Shown: in pieces, positions 41,419 to 50,442 of the stretch | Numbering within the stretch: the stretch's first letter is position 1 | Layout of the letters: every line of letters starts with the position of its first letter | Assembly (NCBI GenBank): GCA_026414565.1 | Contig: JAOAIT010000059.1 | Location: forward strand, 53,185 to 117,184 | Length of the DNA stretch: 64,000 nucleotides | Reading direction: 5' to 3' | Origin: Verrucomicrobiia bacterium | GTDB taxonomy: Bacteria > Verrucomicrobiota > Verrucomicrobiia > Limisphaerales > Fontisphaeraceae | Translations under genes and position numbers: made by a program | The notes under the pieces: generated by a model | Seen by the model: the letters and a program-made list of their open reading frames with translations, nothing else | Databases searched by the model: none | What the model was told of the DNA's origin: nothing

Positions 41419-42846
41419 ATGGCTATCGCAAATGGCAAAGCTTCCCGGCTGACGCAGTTGAAAGATGAGGCTTTGGGGCTGTGGGAAGACCGCGGCCTGG
41501 ACTGGCGGGAAACCCCCACCCGCCACACCTGGAAGGACTTCGCGCACTTTTGGATCCTCGTCTTCAAAAGCTTCGTCCGCAACCGCTGTCCCCTGCGCGC
41601 CGCCGCCCTGGCCTACACCACCCTCCTGGCCATCATCCCCGTCCTCGCCGTCGCCGCCAGCATCGCCATCGCCTTCCTGCAAAAAGACGCCGAGCGCACC
41701 ATCCGCGACTTGATTGATCGCGGCGTGGCCTACGTCGCCCCCTCCCTCGACCTCGAAGTCAAAACAGAAGAGCTCCAAATGAGCGGTGGCCGCGAAATGG
41801 TCGCCGCCAAAATCGCCGACTACGTCAACAACGTCAGCAGCGGCGCCCTCGGCGTAACCAGCACCATCGCCCTGATCTTCGTGGCCATTCAAATGCTCCG
41901 CAGCATCGAGCTGACCTTTAACGACATCTGGGGCGTCTCCCGCGGACGGCCCCTCCTGATCAGCATCATCCAATACTGGGCCGTCATCACCCTCGGCCCC
42001 CTCCTCATCCTCGTGGCCATGGGCTTCTCCAGCACGCCGCATTTCGCCAAAACGCTGCACATCTTCAACCAGTATCCCGCCTTGAGCGTGTTGCTGTTTT
42101 CGGCGATGCCGTTTTTCCTCTTATCGGCCGGTTTCACCGCCTTTTACATGTTCATGCCCAACACCCGCGTCCGCTTCAGCGCCGCCCTCATGGGCGGCGC
42201 CGTGGCCGGTTTCTTGTGGCAGCTCAACAGCCTCATGAGCGCCCTCTATACCGCCCGGGTGGTGACCTACAGCAAAATCTACGGCAGCCTCGGCCTGGTG
42301 CCCCTCCTCCTCGCCAGCATCTACCTGGCCTGGCTCTTCCTCTTGTTCGGCGCGCAGGTGGCCTACGCCTACCAAAACCGCTCCGCCTACCTCCAGGAGC
42401 GGGTCACGGAGAATCTTCATCAAAAAAGCCGCGAATTCGCCGCCCTCCGCATCATGACCCGCCTGGCCATCGCTTTCGTCCGCGGTGAACCGCCCCCCAC
42501 CGCCATGTTCCTCTCGCACGTGCTGGGCATCCCCACCCGCCTCGTCACCCAAATCCTCACCATCATGACCCAGGCGCATCTGGCCGTCGAAGTCGCCGGC
42601 CGCGAAACAGGTTACTCCCCCGCCCGGCCCCTCGACAAAATCACTGTGGCCGACATCCTGCAGGCCATGCGCACCGCCCACGGACAGGACTTGGAAACCA
42701 CGGATGACCCGGCCCGCACCATCTTGCGCCAGGAATTTCAACAGGTCCAGGCGGCCGAGGCCGCGGCGGGACAAACCACCCTGGCCGCGCTGGCCGAAAA
42801 ACTGACCGGCCCCCTCCAGGAAAAAGCCCCCGCCGCCGGCTCCTGA
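41419..42846 (+). CDS. YihY/BrkB family membrane protein with C-terminal extension
   Basis: 475 aa from the ATG at 41419; the frame is open upstream into the MFS gene, but TAGGAT 8 nt before this ATG and the N-terminus fit. The YihY core has six membrane helices. It opens RAAALAYTTLLAIIPVLAVA and contains the loop SIELTFNDIWGVSRGRP and the family stretch YSKIYGSLGLVPLLLASIYLAW. The function of the family is unsettled; it was once called RNase BN in error. After the last helix comes a soluble tail of about 110 residues (PPTAMFLSHVLGIPTRLVTQ, then KITVADILQAM) that looks like a winged-helix domain. Confidence 0.9.
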   Translation: MAIANGKASRLTQLKDEALGLWEDRGLDWRETPTRHTWKDFAHFWILVFKSFVRNRCPLRAAALAYTTLLAIIPVLAVAASIAIAFLQKDAERTIRDLIDRGVAYVAPSLDLEVKTEELQMSGGREMVAAKIADYVNNVSSGALGVTSTIALIFVAIQMLRSIELTFNDIWGVSRGRPLLISIIQYWAVITLGPLLILVAMGFSSTPHFAKTLHIFNQYPALSVLLFSAMPFFLLSAGFTAFYMFMPNTRVRFSAALMGGAVAGFLWQLNSLMSALYTARVVTYSKIYGSLGLVPLLLASIYLAWLFLLFGAQVAYAYQNRSAYLQERVTENLHQKSREFAALRIMTRLAIAFVRGEPPPTAMFLSHVLGIPTRLVTQILTIMTQAHLAVEVAGRETGYSPARPLDKITVADILQAMRTAHGQDLETTDDPARTILRQEFQQVQAAEAAAGQTTLAALAEKLTGPLQEKAPAAGS

Positions 42847-42880
42847 AGCCATCGCCGGGCTTTCCCCTCCCGGCGAAGCT

Positions 42881-43876
42881 TCAAGTCCCCTCTTTCTGTT
42901 TGGCCCGCGGGTGGGCCTTCTCATACACGCGCTTCAACCGCTCCGTGGCCACATGCGTGTACACCTGCGTGCTGGCCAGGTGGGCGTGGCCCAACAATTC
43001 CTGCACCCCCCGCAAATCAGCCCCCGCATTCAGCAAGTGGGTGGCATAACTGTGCCGCAACGCATGCGGGGACAGGGCCGGATCCAGCCCCGCCGCCGCC
43101 AGGTAACGCTTCAGGCGCAACTGCACCTGCCGCGGATACATAGGCCGGCGCTCCGCATAGAACACCGGGCTGTTGCCGGCCGGCCGCCGCCCCAGCGCCT
43201 GCCAATAGCGTTCGATGGCTTCCAGAGCCGGCCCCCCTATGGGAATCAAGCGTTCCTTCTTCCCCTTGCCCCGCACCCGCACCATCTGCTCGCCCCAATC
43301 CAAATCCTGCGCCGTCAGGCCACACAGCTCACTGATGCGCAACCCACAGGAATAAATCGTTTCCAATATGGCCACATCGCGCAGGTAGGGTGCCGCCTCC
43401 ACCGCCCGGCGCTCCTCTTTTTGCTTCTGCGCCAATTCCCGCAGCGGCGCCTCCAACAGGGCGCGAAGCTGCTCCAACGTGACAAATCGCGGCAGTCGCT
43501 TCGGTGCCTTGGGCAGCGCCAGCCGCGTGATGGGCGAACGCTCCACCACCCCCCGATGCAGTAAATACCGATACAGCGTCCGCAACGCGGAAAACCGGAC
43601 ATTGATCGCCGAACGGCTCAGGTTTTGCCGCCCCAAAAAACGCAAATAAATCCGAAAATCATCCCCCGTCAACCGCGGCCAGTCCGGCGCCTGCCCCCGC
43701 TGCTCCTCAAACCATTGTTCAAACTCGCCCAGCGCCTGCGCGTAGTTGCGTTGCGTGTACACCGAGGCCCCCCGGGCATCGCGCAAATACGCCAGAAAAT
43801 CCTCCGCCAGGGGCGTCCTCGGTTGTCCCTTCTCCGCGGCCTGCCCGCCCGGCGTGTTGGTGGACTCCGCAGTCAT
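42881..43876 (-). CDS. xerC: Tyrosine recombinase XerC/XerD
   Basis: 331 aa. The N-terminal SAM-like DNA-binding domain spans about 20-110, and the catalytic domain about 130-320. All catalytic residues are present: R180 (GLRISE), K204 (GKGKKER), H271 and R274 (HALRHSYATH), H297 (GHAHL) and nucleophile Y306 (STQVYTHV). These features match chromosomal dimer-resolution recombinases rather than phage integrases, and no att site, excisionase or phage gene adjoins it. XerC against XerD cannot be separated by eye. It begins 11 nt after the stop of the large DUF4091 gene on the same strand, an odd partner for a housekeeping recombinase. Confidence 0.9.
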   Translation of the reverse strand: MTAESTNTPGGQAAEKGQPRTPLAEDFLAYLRDARGASVYTQRNYAQALGEFEQWFEEQRGQAPDWPRLTGDDFRIYLRFLGRQNLSRSAINVRFSALRTLYRYLLHRGVVERSPITRLALPKAPKRLPRFVTLEQLRALLEAPLRELAQKQKEERRAVEAAPYLRDVAILETIYSCGLRISELCGLTAQDLDWGEQMVRVRGKGKKERLIPIGGPALEAIERYWQALGRRPAGNSPVFYAERRPMYPRQVQLRLKRYLAAAGLDPALSPHALRHSYATHLLNAGADLRGVQELLGHAHLASTQVYTHVATERLKRVYEKAHPRAKQKEGT

Positions 43877-43887
43877 GACCTGGCGCC

Positions 43888-46800
43888 CTAATCCCCCAGT
43901 TTCTCAATCATGCGGGCCAGTTTCTCCCGGTGTGCCAGCACCAGCCGCGGATCCGTGGTGAAATTTCGCGTATCGCGTGAAATATTTTCCGGCACCCGCA
44001 ACAGGGCCTCCGCCTCCCGCCAGCGGGCGGCCGGAGCCCCACGCCGTTTCTCCCGCTCCACGCGCTGCTGCAACATCCAGAAATACTCATAATCCTCCAT
44101 CCCATCCCGCAAGTTTTCCCAGCGCAACGAAGTAACCGGCGGCTCCAAACAAGGCTGCTCCTCCGCCATGGCTGACCGGGGCGGATACAAAAAACGCCCA
44201 TCCCCATTGCCCCAGTAGCCAATCTGGCCCGGCTTGTAATCATAGCCCGCCACATAGCTCATCGCATCTTCCCATGGATTCTGCCGTTGCGCCCCGGGAA
44301 AAGCCGCCGAGCTTGTCCACCACACCGTTTCCCAAACCAAAATGCCCTGCACCCCGTATTGCCAGCTCTGCCACGGCCACAGGCGCAGCTCCAAACCCGG
44401 ATGATCGATAAACTCCGTAATGTACGGCGCATGCGGCGCGCAGCAGATGTACCACCACACTTCCTCGCCGGCCGCCCGCCGGGCCGCCACTTTCTCCGGC
44501 GTCCATTCCGGCGTCAATCCGCACCAAATATCCACATGCCCCAGCAGCTCCGGCTCCGGCTGCTCGGTCAACATGCGTTTGAGTCCCGGCGCCGCAGCCT
44601 TGATGCGCTTCATGCCCTCCGCCACAAACTCGTAATCCTTCGGATCCGGCTCATCAAACCAGTACGTGTACGCCTTGCTCAGCCATCCCCGCTCCCGCAA
44701 ATATCGCTCCACCTGCCCCAAATAATCCTTGAACAACCGGCTATGCTCCGGCGTGCCCTCTTTGAACCCCTCCAGCTCGCCCAGGTGCCGGCTGTGAAAG
44801 GTGCCTCCGCCCATGCCCCGCAACGGCAGCAAAAAACTGTTAAAATGTTGCTCATCCAGCCATTGCCGCGCCGCCTTCTCAAACGCCGTAAAATCCACCT
44901 CCGCCCGTTTGTCCGCGCCCGTCCCCGTGAACCGCACCTGAATGGGCGAATACGCAAAAAACGAGTACGGCGCGATCCGGTGCCGGGCAAAGTTGGTCAG
45001 GTACATTTGATAAACCAGCGCCCGCTGCTCCGCATTGGTCAAATGATGATAACGATTGATGGTGCTGCTGCTCAGGCCAAAGGCGCTCCGCAAATGGGTC
45101 TCCACCGGCATCTGAAAACCATACACCATCACCCGCAACGGCACCCGCCAGTTGCCCGCGGACGTGGCCAGTGTAATCTCGCCCTGATACTCGCCGGCCT
45201 GAGCCTCGGGCTCGACGTAAACCTGCAGCCACAACGGCTGGTTTTGCTGCGGCGTCAGCCGCAGCGGCAGCCTTAAGGGCGGCAGCGGATCCGGATACCA
45301 CCCCGGCTCACAGGTGTTATCGGTGGGCCGCGTAACCTTGACATAAGCCACTTCCATCCATTCACACCGCGCCTTCAGCAACTGGCCCCGCGCATTGCGC
45401 AAGGGCCCCACCTGCACCGACCGCAGTTCCGCCGCCACGGCCGGCCGCAACACCAGTTGCGCCGCTTCGTACTCCCCCCGCGCCGCCGCCACCGTAATCG
45501 GCGTGACCTTCCCGCCGGCCGGCCGCGCGGGCAGGGCGCGCTCCCGCCCAATCTTCCATCCGCTCTCGCACCACCACAGCCCCAGGCTGCTGCTCTCCGC
45601 CAGCCAGTAACCCGGCCTTGGATCGGCCAGCACCCCCACTTGAAAATCCACTGCTGCCGCCAGCCATCGCCGCTGGCGCGCATCCGTCAGCGCCAGGTTC
45701 ACGGTATTTTGGCCCGGCTGTTGTGCCCGCAAAGGCACCCGCACGGTTTGCGTCGCCCCCGCTGCCAGCCCCGGCAAATTCCGCAACTCCTCCCTCCCCT
45801 CCGGCCCGCCCACGCCCAACTTCAGATTCATCCCCTGGCTGCTTTCGTTCATCAACTGCATCACCAGCACGGGCGAACCACTCATCATCTCCACCCCGGG
45901 GAATTGCACCTGCAAACCCGCCAACGGCGGCTCCGCAGGCTCCACGTAATACGTCATGCCGCGCGCCTCGGGCATCGGCTGGCGCAATGACGCCGCCAGC
46001 TCGTACTGGTTCACCTGCAAGTTGCAGTTGGCCCCTTCTCCCACCAGCCGCACCCACAGCGAGCCACCCTCCAGCGCCCCGGCCGGAATGGCCCATTCCC
46101 CCGCCCGGCGCTCGCCCTCCAACACCCCCACCGTCTGCCAATGGCTCCCGTCGGCGCTGGCCTCCACCTGCAACCGCCCCCCCACGTAGTAATTCACGTT
46201 CACCTTTAATTGCGCCGTGCGAAATCCCCCCGGCACCCGATGCCGGTAGATCACGTACGCCCCCGGCCCAAAACTCCAGCGCGACGTGTTGAACCCGCAC
46301 CGATGCTCATGCAGCACCCGGCTGTAATTGGCCTCCTCTCCCGCAAAGTGCAGACGGCAATGATACACCCCTCCCTCCACGCTCTCGTCTTTGCCCAGTT
46401 CCAGGCCGTGGTTAAATACCGCGTGCACCGGCCAGATCGGCACCAGCCGGGCATTGTCAAAATAGGCCGTGCCCCGCCCCTCCCAATGCCCCAGCCTGAG
46501 GTAATCGTTGGTGCCTTGCACCGGCACCGCAACGAGACTTTGATACCTCTGCCATGTCGTGTCCGGAATGATGTCCCGATTGACCAGCGAAGGCCCGCTG
46601 ATCAGGCAGCCACCGCTGGCATTGGTCTCCCGTTTCGCCCAGAAACTGAAGCGATACACCGCCCCCGGTGTCAGCTTCAACCGCGAGCTGCGCCAATAGC
46701 CCGCGCCTTTGCCCTCCCCCTGGATGCTGATGGCCCGCTGGCCGGAAGGTGCGCCTTGAGAAACCCAGTCGCCCCGCACTTCCCCCGCCCACGTCCATCC

Positions 46801-46941
46801 CGCAGGTGTGCCCTGGCCCTCCTCAAAATCCCCGTTGGGCAGCAGGTTGTAGTTGGCACTGCCCAAAACCGCCGCTTGCGCCACCACCGCGGCAAATCCC
46901 AAGGCACACATCCCCATCCATCGCAGGCTTTCTGATAACAT
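43888..46941 (-). CDS. Very large secreted DUF4091 / GH123-like glycosidase
   Basis: 1017 aa from the ATG at 46941, which has AAGGA 9 nt upstream and starts a signal peptide (MLSESLRWMGMCALGFAAVV). An N-terminal carbohydrate-binding-like module begins NYNLLPNGDFEEGQGTPAGW (about 30-180), followed by further beta-sandwich modules. The C-terminal half is the DUF4091 domain (PLRVMVYGFQMP, then a TIM-barrel-like region). The YWFDEPDPKDYE motif near residue 760 provides an Asp-Glu pair like that used by GH123 N-acetyl-galactosaminidases. The real substrate may differ. A TTGACA about 55 nt upstream (near 46988) has no clear -10 partner. xerC follows by 11 nt. Confidence 0.83.
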   Translation of the reverse strand: MLSESLRWMGMCALGFAAVVAQAAVLGSANYNLLPNGDFEEGQGTPAGWTWAGEVRGDWVSQGAPSGQRAISIQGEGKGAGYWRSSRLKLTPGAVYRFSFWAKRETNASGGCLISGPSLVNRDIIPDTTWQRYQSLVAVPVQGTNDYLRLGHWEGRGTAYFDNARLVPIWPVHAVFNHGLELGKDESVEGGVYHCRLHFAGEEANYSRVLHEHRCGFNTSRWSFGPGAYVIYRHRVPGGFRTAQLKVNVNYYVGGRLQVEASADGSHWQTVGVLEGERRAGEWAIPAGALEGGSLWVRLVGEGANCNLQVNQYELAASLRQPMPEARGMTYYVEPAEPPLAGLQVQFPGVEMMSGSPVLVMQLMNESSQGMNLKLGVGGPEGREELRNLPGLAAGATQTVRVPLRAQQPGQNTVNLALTDARQRRWLAAAVDFQVGVLADPRPGYWLAESSSLGLWWCESGWKIGRERALPARPAGGKVTPITVAAARGEYEAAQLVLRPAVAAELRSVQVGPLRNARGQLLKARCEWMEVAYVKVTRPTDNTCEPGWYPDPLPPLRLPLRLTPQQNQPLWLQVYVEPEAQAGEYQGEITLATSAGNWRVPLRVMVYGFQMPVETHLRSAFGLSSSTINRYHHLTNAEQRALVYQMYLTNFARHRIAPYSFFAYSPIQVRFTGTGADKRAEVDFTAFEKAARQWLDEQHFNSFLLPLRGMGGGTFHSRHLGELEGFKEGTPEHSRLFKDYLGQVERYLRERGWLSKAYTYWFDEPDPKDYEFVAEGMKRIKAAAPGLKRMLTEQPEPELLGHVDIWCGLTPEWTPEKVAARRAAGEEVWWYICCAPHAPYITEFIDHPGLELRLWPWQSWQYGVQGILVWETVWWTSSAAFPGAQRQNPWEDAMSYVAGYDYKPGQIGYWGNGDGRFLYPPRSAMAEEQPCLEPPVTSLRWENLRDGMEDYEYFWMLQQRVEREKRRGAPAARWREAEALLRVPENISRDTRNFTTDPRLVLAHREKLARMIEKLGD

Positions 46942-47181
46942 AACAAATCCATCCTTACCAAGGTGCAGCCACGGTGTAAATGGTCTTGTCAACAAACCCC
47001 CACCTCCCATCTCTGTCCGCCCTCTCCCCCCCGCTCAGTCCTGCCGCCGCCACCGTGGCTTTTTTCAGGAATCAAGGCTTGCTAGGTCCGACAATTTGTG
47101 TTACAAGTGTTTGCAATCAAACAATTTTTACGTGTTAGCGCCGGTACCCGCCCGCTTGGTGTTTGCCAGTCCGGGTGGTGG

Positions 47182-47209
47182 TTGGATTCAGGGAATACGA
47201 GAGTATATT
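47182..47209 (+). promoter_or_regulatory. Promoter TTGGAT-N16-TATATT of the FG-GAP/Ig giant
   Basis: TTGGAT (47182-47187) and TATATT (47204-47209) are 16 nt apart, and the -10 box ends 6 nt before the ATG at 47216. The frame is open far upstream of this ATG, so the promoter and the signal peptide together define the start. Confidence 0.45.
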
Positions 47210-47215
47210 TGGCTT

Positions 47216-50200
47216 ATGCAAAACCCAGCAACTGCTGTTCAGCCTCTCGCACCAGCCCGACTGCTGCGTCGAGCCTTGCGGACCTCCCGACTGCTTGCCG
47301 CCTGCCTGGCAATGACCCTGTGGGCCACACTTCTCCCCTCCTGGGCGCAGATGGTTTTTGCCCCACCGGTAACCTACCCGGCGCTGGACGGCCCACCCAT
47401 CAACGTCGCCGATCCCGTCTCGGTCAAACTGGCCGATTTGGACGGCGATAAAAACCTGGACCTGATTGTCGGCTTCGCGCTCTCCGGCGCCACCAACATC
47501 CAGGTGCGCTATGGCCTGGGCGACGGCACCTTCGGCCCCCCCACCTATCTGCGCACGCTGGTGAATCCCTTAAAAGTCCAGGTGGGCGATGGCAATGCCG
47601 ACAAACGGCCGGACATCCTGGTTGCCAACCCGGCCGCCGATGGCTTCTCCTACCTCATCAACAGCGGCGTGGGCTTTGCCCCCTTCCAAGCCTATTTAAG
47701 CCCGGTGGGCTACGCCCCCTCCGCCATCGAAGTGGCCGATTTCAACTCCGACGGCACCAATGACCTCGTGGTCGTCAATTCCTCCCACAACAGCATCTCC
47801 ATCTACCTGGGACGCGCCGACGAAATCTTCGTCCTCCACGCCAATCTGGCCACCGGCCCAAACCCCGTCGCCGTGGTGGTGGATGATTTCAACAAAGACG
47901 GGCGCCTGGACCTCGTAATCGGCAACGCCGGCAACAACACCCTCAGTGTCTTCCTGGGCTACCAAGACGGCACGTTTGCCACCCCGCTGACCATGTCTGC
48001 CGGCGGCGGCAGCGGCCTCACCGAGCTGGCCGTGGATGATTTTAACGCCGACGGTTACCCGGATTTGCTCGCCGTCAAGTACACCTCAGACATGATCGTC
48101 GGCCTGCGCAACAACCAGTTTGCCAGCTTCCTCCCCGCCCTCACCAACAGCGTCTCCACCCCCCAAGGCCTGGTGGTGGTGGACCTGAACCAGGACAAAA
48201 CCAATGACCTCGCCGTCGGCTTGCGCGGGGGCTCCGACATTCGCGTCTTCCGCGGCGTGCCAAACGGTTACTCTTTAGTGGGCGATTTCCCCTGCAATAG
48301 CGACCCACGGGCCTTGGCCGCCGGCGACCTCAACGGCGACCTGGCGCCAGACCTGGTCGTGGCCAATGCCACACCCGACACCATTTCCGTGCTCATCAAC
48401 GAAACCCCCGTCGCCCGCTCCTTCTCCGTCACGGTGAACGAGGATGAAACTTTGAGCTTCCAGTTGTCCGGCACCGCCGGCGTCCCCTTGACCTACACCA
48501 TCATCACTCCCCCCGCCAACGGCCTCGTGTTTCAACCCACTTTGGGCGGGCCGGATGTGGACTTCCAAGGCAACCCCAATTTCTTCGGCCCCACCTTCTT
48601 CGAATACGTGGTGGACGACGGCAGCATCACCTCCGCCCCCGCCCGCGTAAACATCACCGTCCTCCCGGTGAACGATCCCCCTTCGTTCAGCGTGGATTCC
48701 TGGGTCAGCGTGCCCGAAGACTGGCTGGGCAACGGAATCAATTATTTTGCCTACGATATCTTCGTCGGCCCTCCCAATGAACGCGGCCAGGCCTATCGCT
48801 TCCTGGTGAGCAATGACAACCCCGCCCTGTTTGCCGTTCAACCCTACATCCTCGTGGGCGGCAAGCTCATGTTCCGCCCCGCCAAAAACGCCGTAGGCCT
48901 CGCCAATGTCCAGGTCATCATGGAGGATACCGGCGGCGTGGCCCGCGGCGGCATCAACCGCAGCACCAACTACTTCACCCTCGAGGTGTTTCCCATCAAT
49001 GACCCGCCCACCTTCAACTTCAGCACCAATCAAGTGGTGGTGCTCGAAAACGCCGGCAACGTCGTCATCCCCAACTTCGCCACCGACTTGTCCGTCGGCC
49101 CGCCCGATGAAGTCGTCGAAGGCCAGACCCTGAGCGACTTTGAAATCACCCGCAATACCAACCCCAGCCTGTTTTCCTCCCAGCCCCAGCTTGACGCCGG
49201 CGGCACGCTTTCCTTCACCCCGGAGCCTTTCGTCAGTGGCTTTGCCTACATCTCCGTGCGCGTGAGCGATGATGGCGGCACCGCCAACGGCGGCAAGGAC
49301 ACCAGCGCCATTAAAACCTTCATGATTCGCGTCCTCCCCGTCAACCAGCCGCCGGTCTTCAGCCTCGATTGGACCGAAGCCGGGCTGCAAACTGTCTATG
49401 AGGACGCCCCCATGCAAGTGGTCAGTAATTTCATCGTGGCCTCCTCCATCTTCCTGGGCACCAATGAAACCTCCCAGGGCTACACCATCATCGTTCAGAA
49501 TGACAACCCCGGCCTCTTCATCACCCAGCCCTACATCCGCAAGGCCGACAATACCCTGCTCTACCGCCCTCGTCCCAACAGCAACGGCGTCGCCAACGTC
49601 AACGTCATCTTGCGCGACACCGGCGGCCGCGCCAATGGCGGCGATGACAGCGCCACCAACTCCTTTGTCATCACCGTCCTGCCCGTCAACGATCCGCCTT
49701 CCGCCCAGTTGGTCAATCGCGTCATCACCGTCCTGGAAGACAGCGGCCTCACCGTCAGCAACCTCTGGCGCAACATCAAAACCGGCCCGGCGGAATACCA
49801 CGAAAGCACCCAAACCGTCAGTTTCGTCACCACCACCGTCACCCCGGATCTGTTCAGCCTCCTGCCCACCAACAGCCCGGCCGGCGTGCTGTCCTTCGCC
49901 ACCGCGCCCGATGCCAACGGCACCACCCGCGTGCTGGTGGACCTCTTTGACTCCGGCCCCGTGAGCAACCCCTACGACAACAACGTCGCCTCCTATAACT
50001 TCGATATCCGCATCCTGCCCGTCAACGATGCCCCCACCCTCACCATCACCCAAAGCCTGGTCCAGGTGCCCGTGGCCGCAGGGCTGGTCCGCACCAACGT
50101 GCTCTTCGGTGACCCCGGCGCCTTCAACGAAACCAATCAGGCCCTCACCTTCCAAATCGTCAACAACACCAACCGCGCCATCTTCCTCCGCCAGCCCATC

Positions 50201-50368
50201 ATCTACCCCAACGGCATGTTGGAGTTTGCCCCCACCAACAGCGCCAGCGCCATCGGCAAGGAAGTCACCCTCGGCGTGCGCGTAGTGGACAACGGCGGCA
50301 CCTCCTACGGCGGCGTCAACGCCTCGCCGTATGTCACCAACCTCACCATCCGCCTGACCGCTCCTTGA
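47216..50368 (+). CDS. Secreted FG-GAP propeller plus tandem cadherin/Ig-like repeat protein
   Basis: 1050 aa. A long signal peptide (about 1-45, with RLLAACLAMTLWATLLPSWA) precedes an FG-GAP/VCBS propeller (about 55-400): DLDGDKNLDL, DFNSDGTNDL, DFNKDGRLDL, DFNADGYPDL, DLNQDKTNDL and DLNGDLAPDL. The remainder (about 400-1050) is a row of cadherin-like modules joined by near-identical linkers: VLPVNDPPSF, FPINDPPTF, VLPVNQPPVF, VLPVNDPPSA and ILPVNDAPTL. Each of several modules carries a Gly-rich DTGG.A.GG.D loop. Such proteins are extracellular adhesins or matrix binders that need calcium. No enzyme domain and no clear surface anchor is seen. A strong terminator follows the stop. Confidence 0.88.
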   Translation: MQNPATAVQPLAPARLLRRALRTSRLLAACLAMTLWATLLPSWAQMVFAPPVTYPALDGPPINVADPVSVKLADLDGDKNLDLIVGFALSGATNIQVRYGLGDGTFGPPTYLRTLVNPLKVQVGDGNADKRPDILVANPAADGFSYLINSGVGFAPFQAYLSPVGYAPSAIEVADFNSDGTNDLVVVNSSHNSISIYLGRADEIFVLHANLATGPNPVAVVVDDFNKDGRLDLVIGNAGNNTLSVFLGYQDGTFATPLTMSAGGGSGLTELAVDDFNADGYPDLLAVKYTSDMIVGLRNNQFASFLPALTNSVSTPQGLVVVDLNQDKTNDLAVGLRGGSDIRVFRGVPNGYSLVGDFPCNSDPRALAAGDLNGDLAPDLVVANATPDTISVLINETPVARSFSVTVNEDETLSFQLSGTAGVPLTYTIITPPANGLVFQPTLGGPDVDFQGNPNFFGPTFFEYVVDDGSITSAPARVNITVLPVNDPPSFSVDSWVSVPEDWLGNGINYFAYDIFVGPPNERGQAYRFLVSNDNPALFAVQPYILVGGKLMFRPAKNAVGLANVQVIMEDTGGVARGGINRSTNYFTLEVFPINDPPTFNFSTNQVVVLENAGNVVIPNFATDLSVGPPDEVVEGQTLSDFEITRNTNPSLFSSQPQLDAGGTLSFTPEPFVSGFAYISVRVSDDGGTANGGKDTSAIKTFMIRVLPVNQPPVFSLDWTEAGLQTVYEDAPMQVVSNFIVASSIFLGTNETSQGYTIIVQNDNPGLFITQPYIRKADNTLLYRPRPNSNGVANVNVILRDTGGRANGGDDSATNSFVITVLPVNDPPSAQLVNRVITVLEDSGLTVSNLWRNIKTGPAEYHESTQTVSFVTTTVTPDLFSLLPTNSPAGVLSFATAPDANGTTRVLVDLFDSGPVSNPYDNNVASYNFDIRILPVNDAPTLTITQSLVQVPVAAGLVRTNVLFGDPGAFNETNQALTFQIVNNTNRAIFLRQPIIYPNGMLEFAPTNSASAIGKEVTLGVRVVDNGGTSYGGVNASPYVTNLTIRLTAP

Positions 50369-50393
50369 GGTCTGCCGGCTGGCTTCGCCCATC

Positions 50394-50421
50394 AAACCGG
50401 GAGTGACGCTCCCGGTTTTTT
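50394..50421 (+). terminator. Rho-independent terminator after the FG-GAP/Ig gene
   Basis: A perfect 9-10 bp stem, AACCGGGAG (50395-50403) pairing with CTCCCGGTT (50409-50417) across the loop TGACG, runs into a T tract (50416-50421). It sits 26 nt after the stop and separates this gene from the AEC transporter at 50443. Confidence 0.88.
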
Positions 50422-50442
50422 GTGCTTCAATCCTGCCCCACC

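Noticed and set aside
42881..43876. Tyrosine recombinase as a sign of a mobile element
   Set aside because: The sequence matches XerC/XerD, with no att repeats, tRNA target, excisionase, transposase or composition change around it.
48275..50395. 706-aa open frame antisense to the FG-GAP/Ig gene, and similar long antisense frames at 52410-54263(-), 58875-60575(+), 15651-17309(-), 13743-15284(-), 7125-8390(+) and 18626-21037(+)
   Set aside because: They mirror real genes in GC-rich codon-biased DNA. Their products are compositionally odd (Gly/His/Asp- or Pro/Arg-rich) and lack domains, while the opposite strand has clear family motifs.
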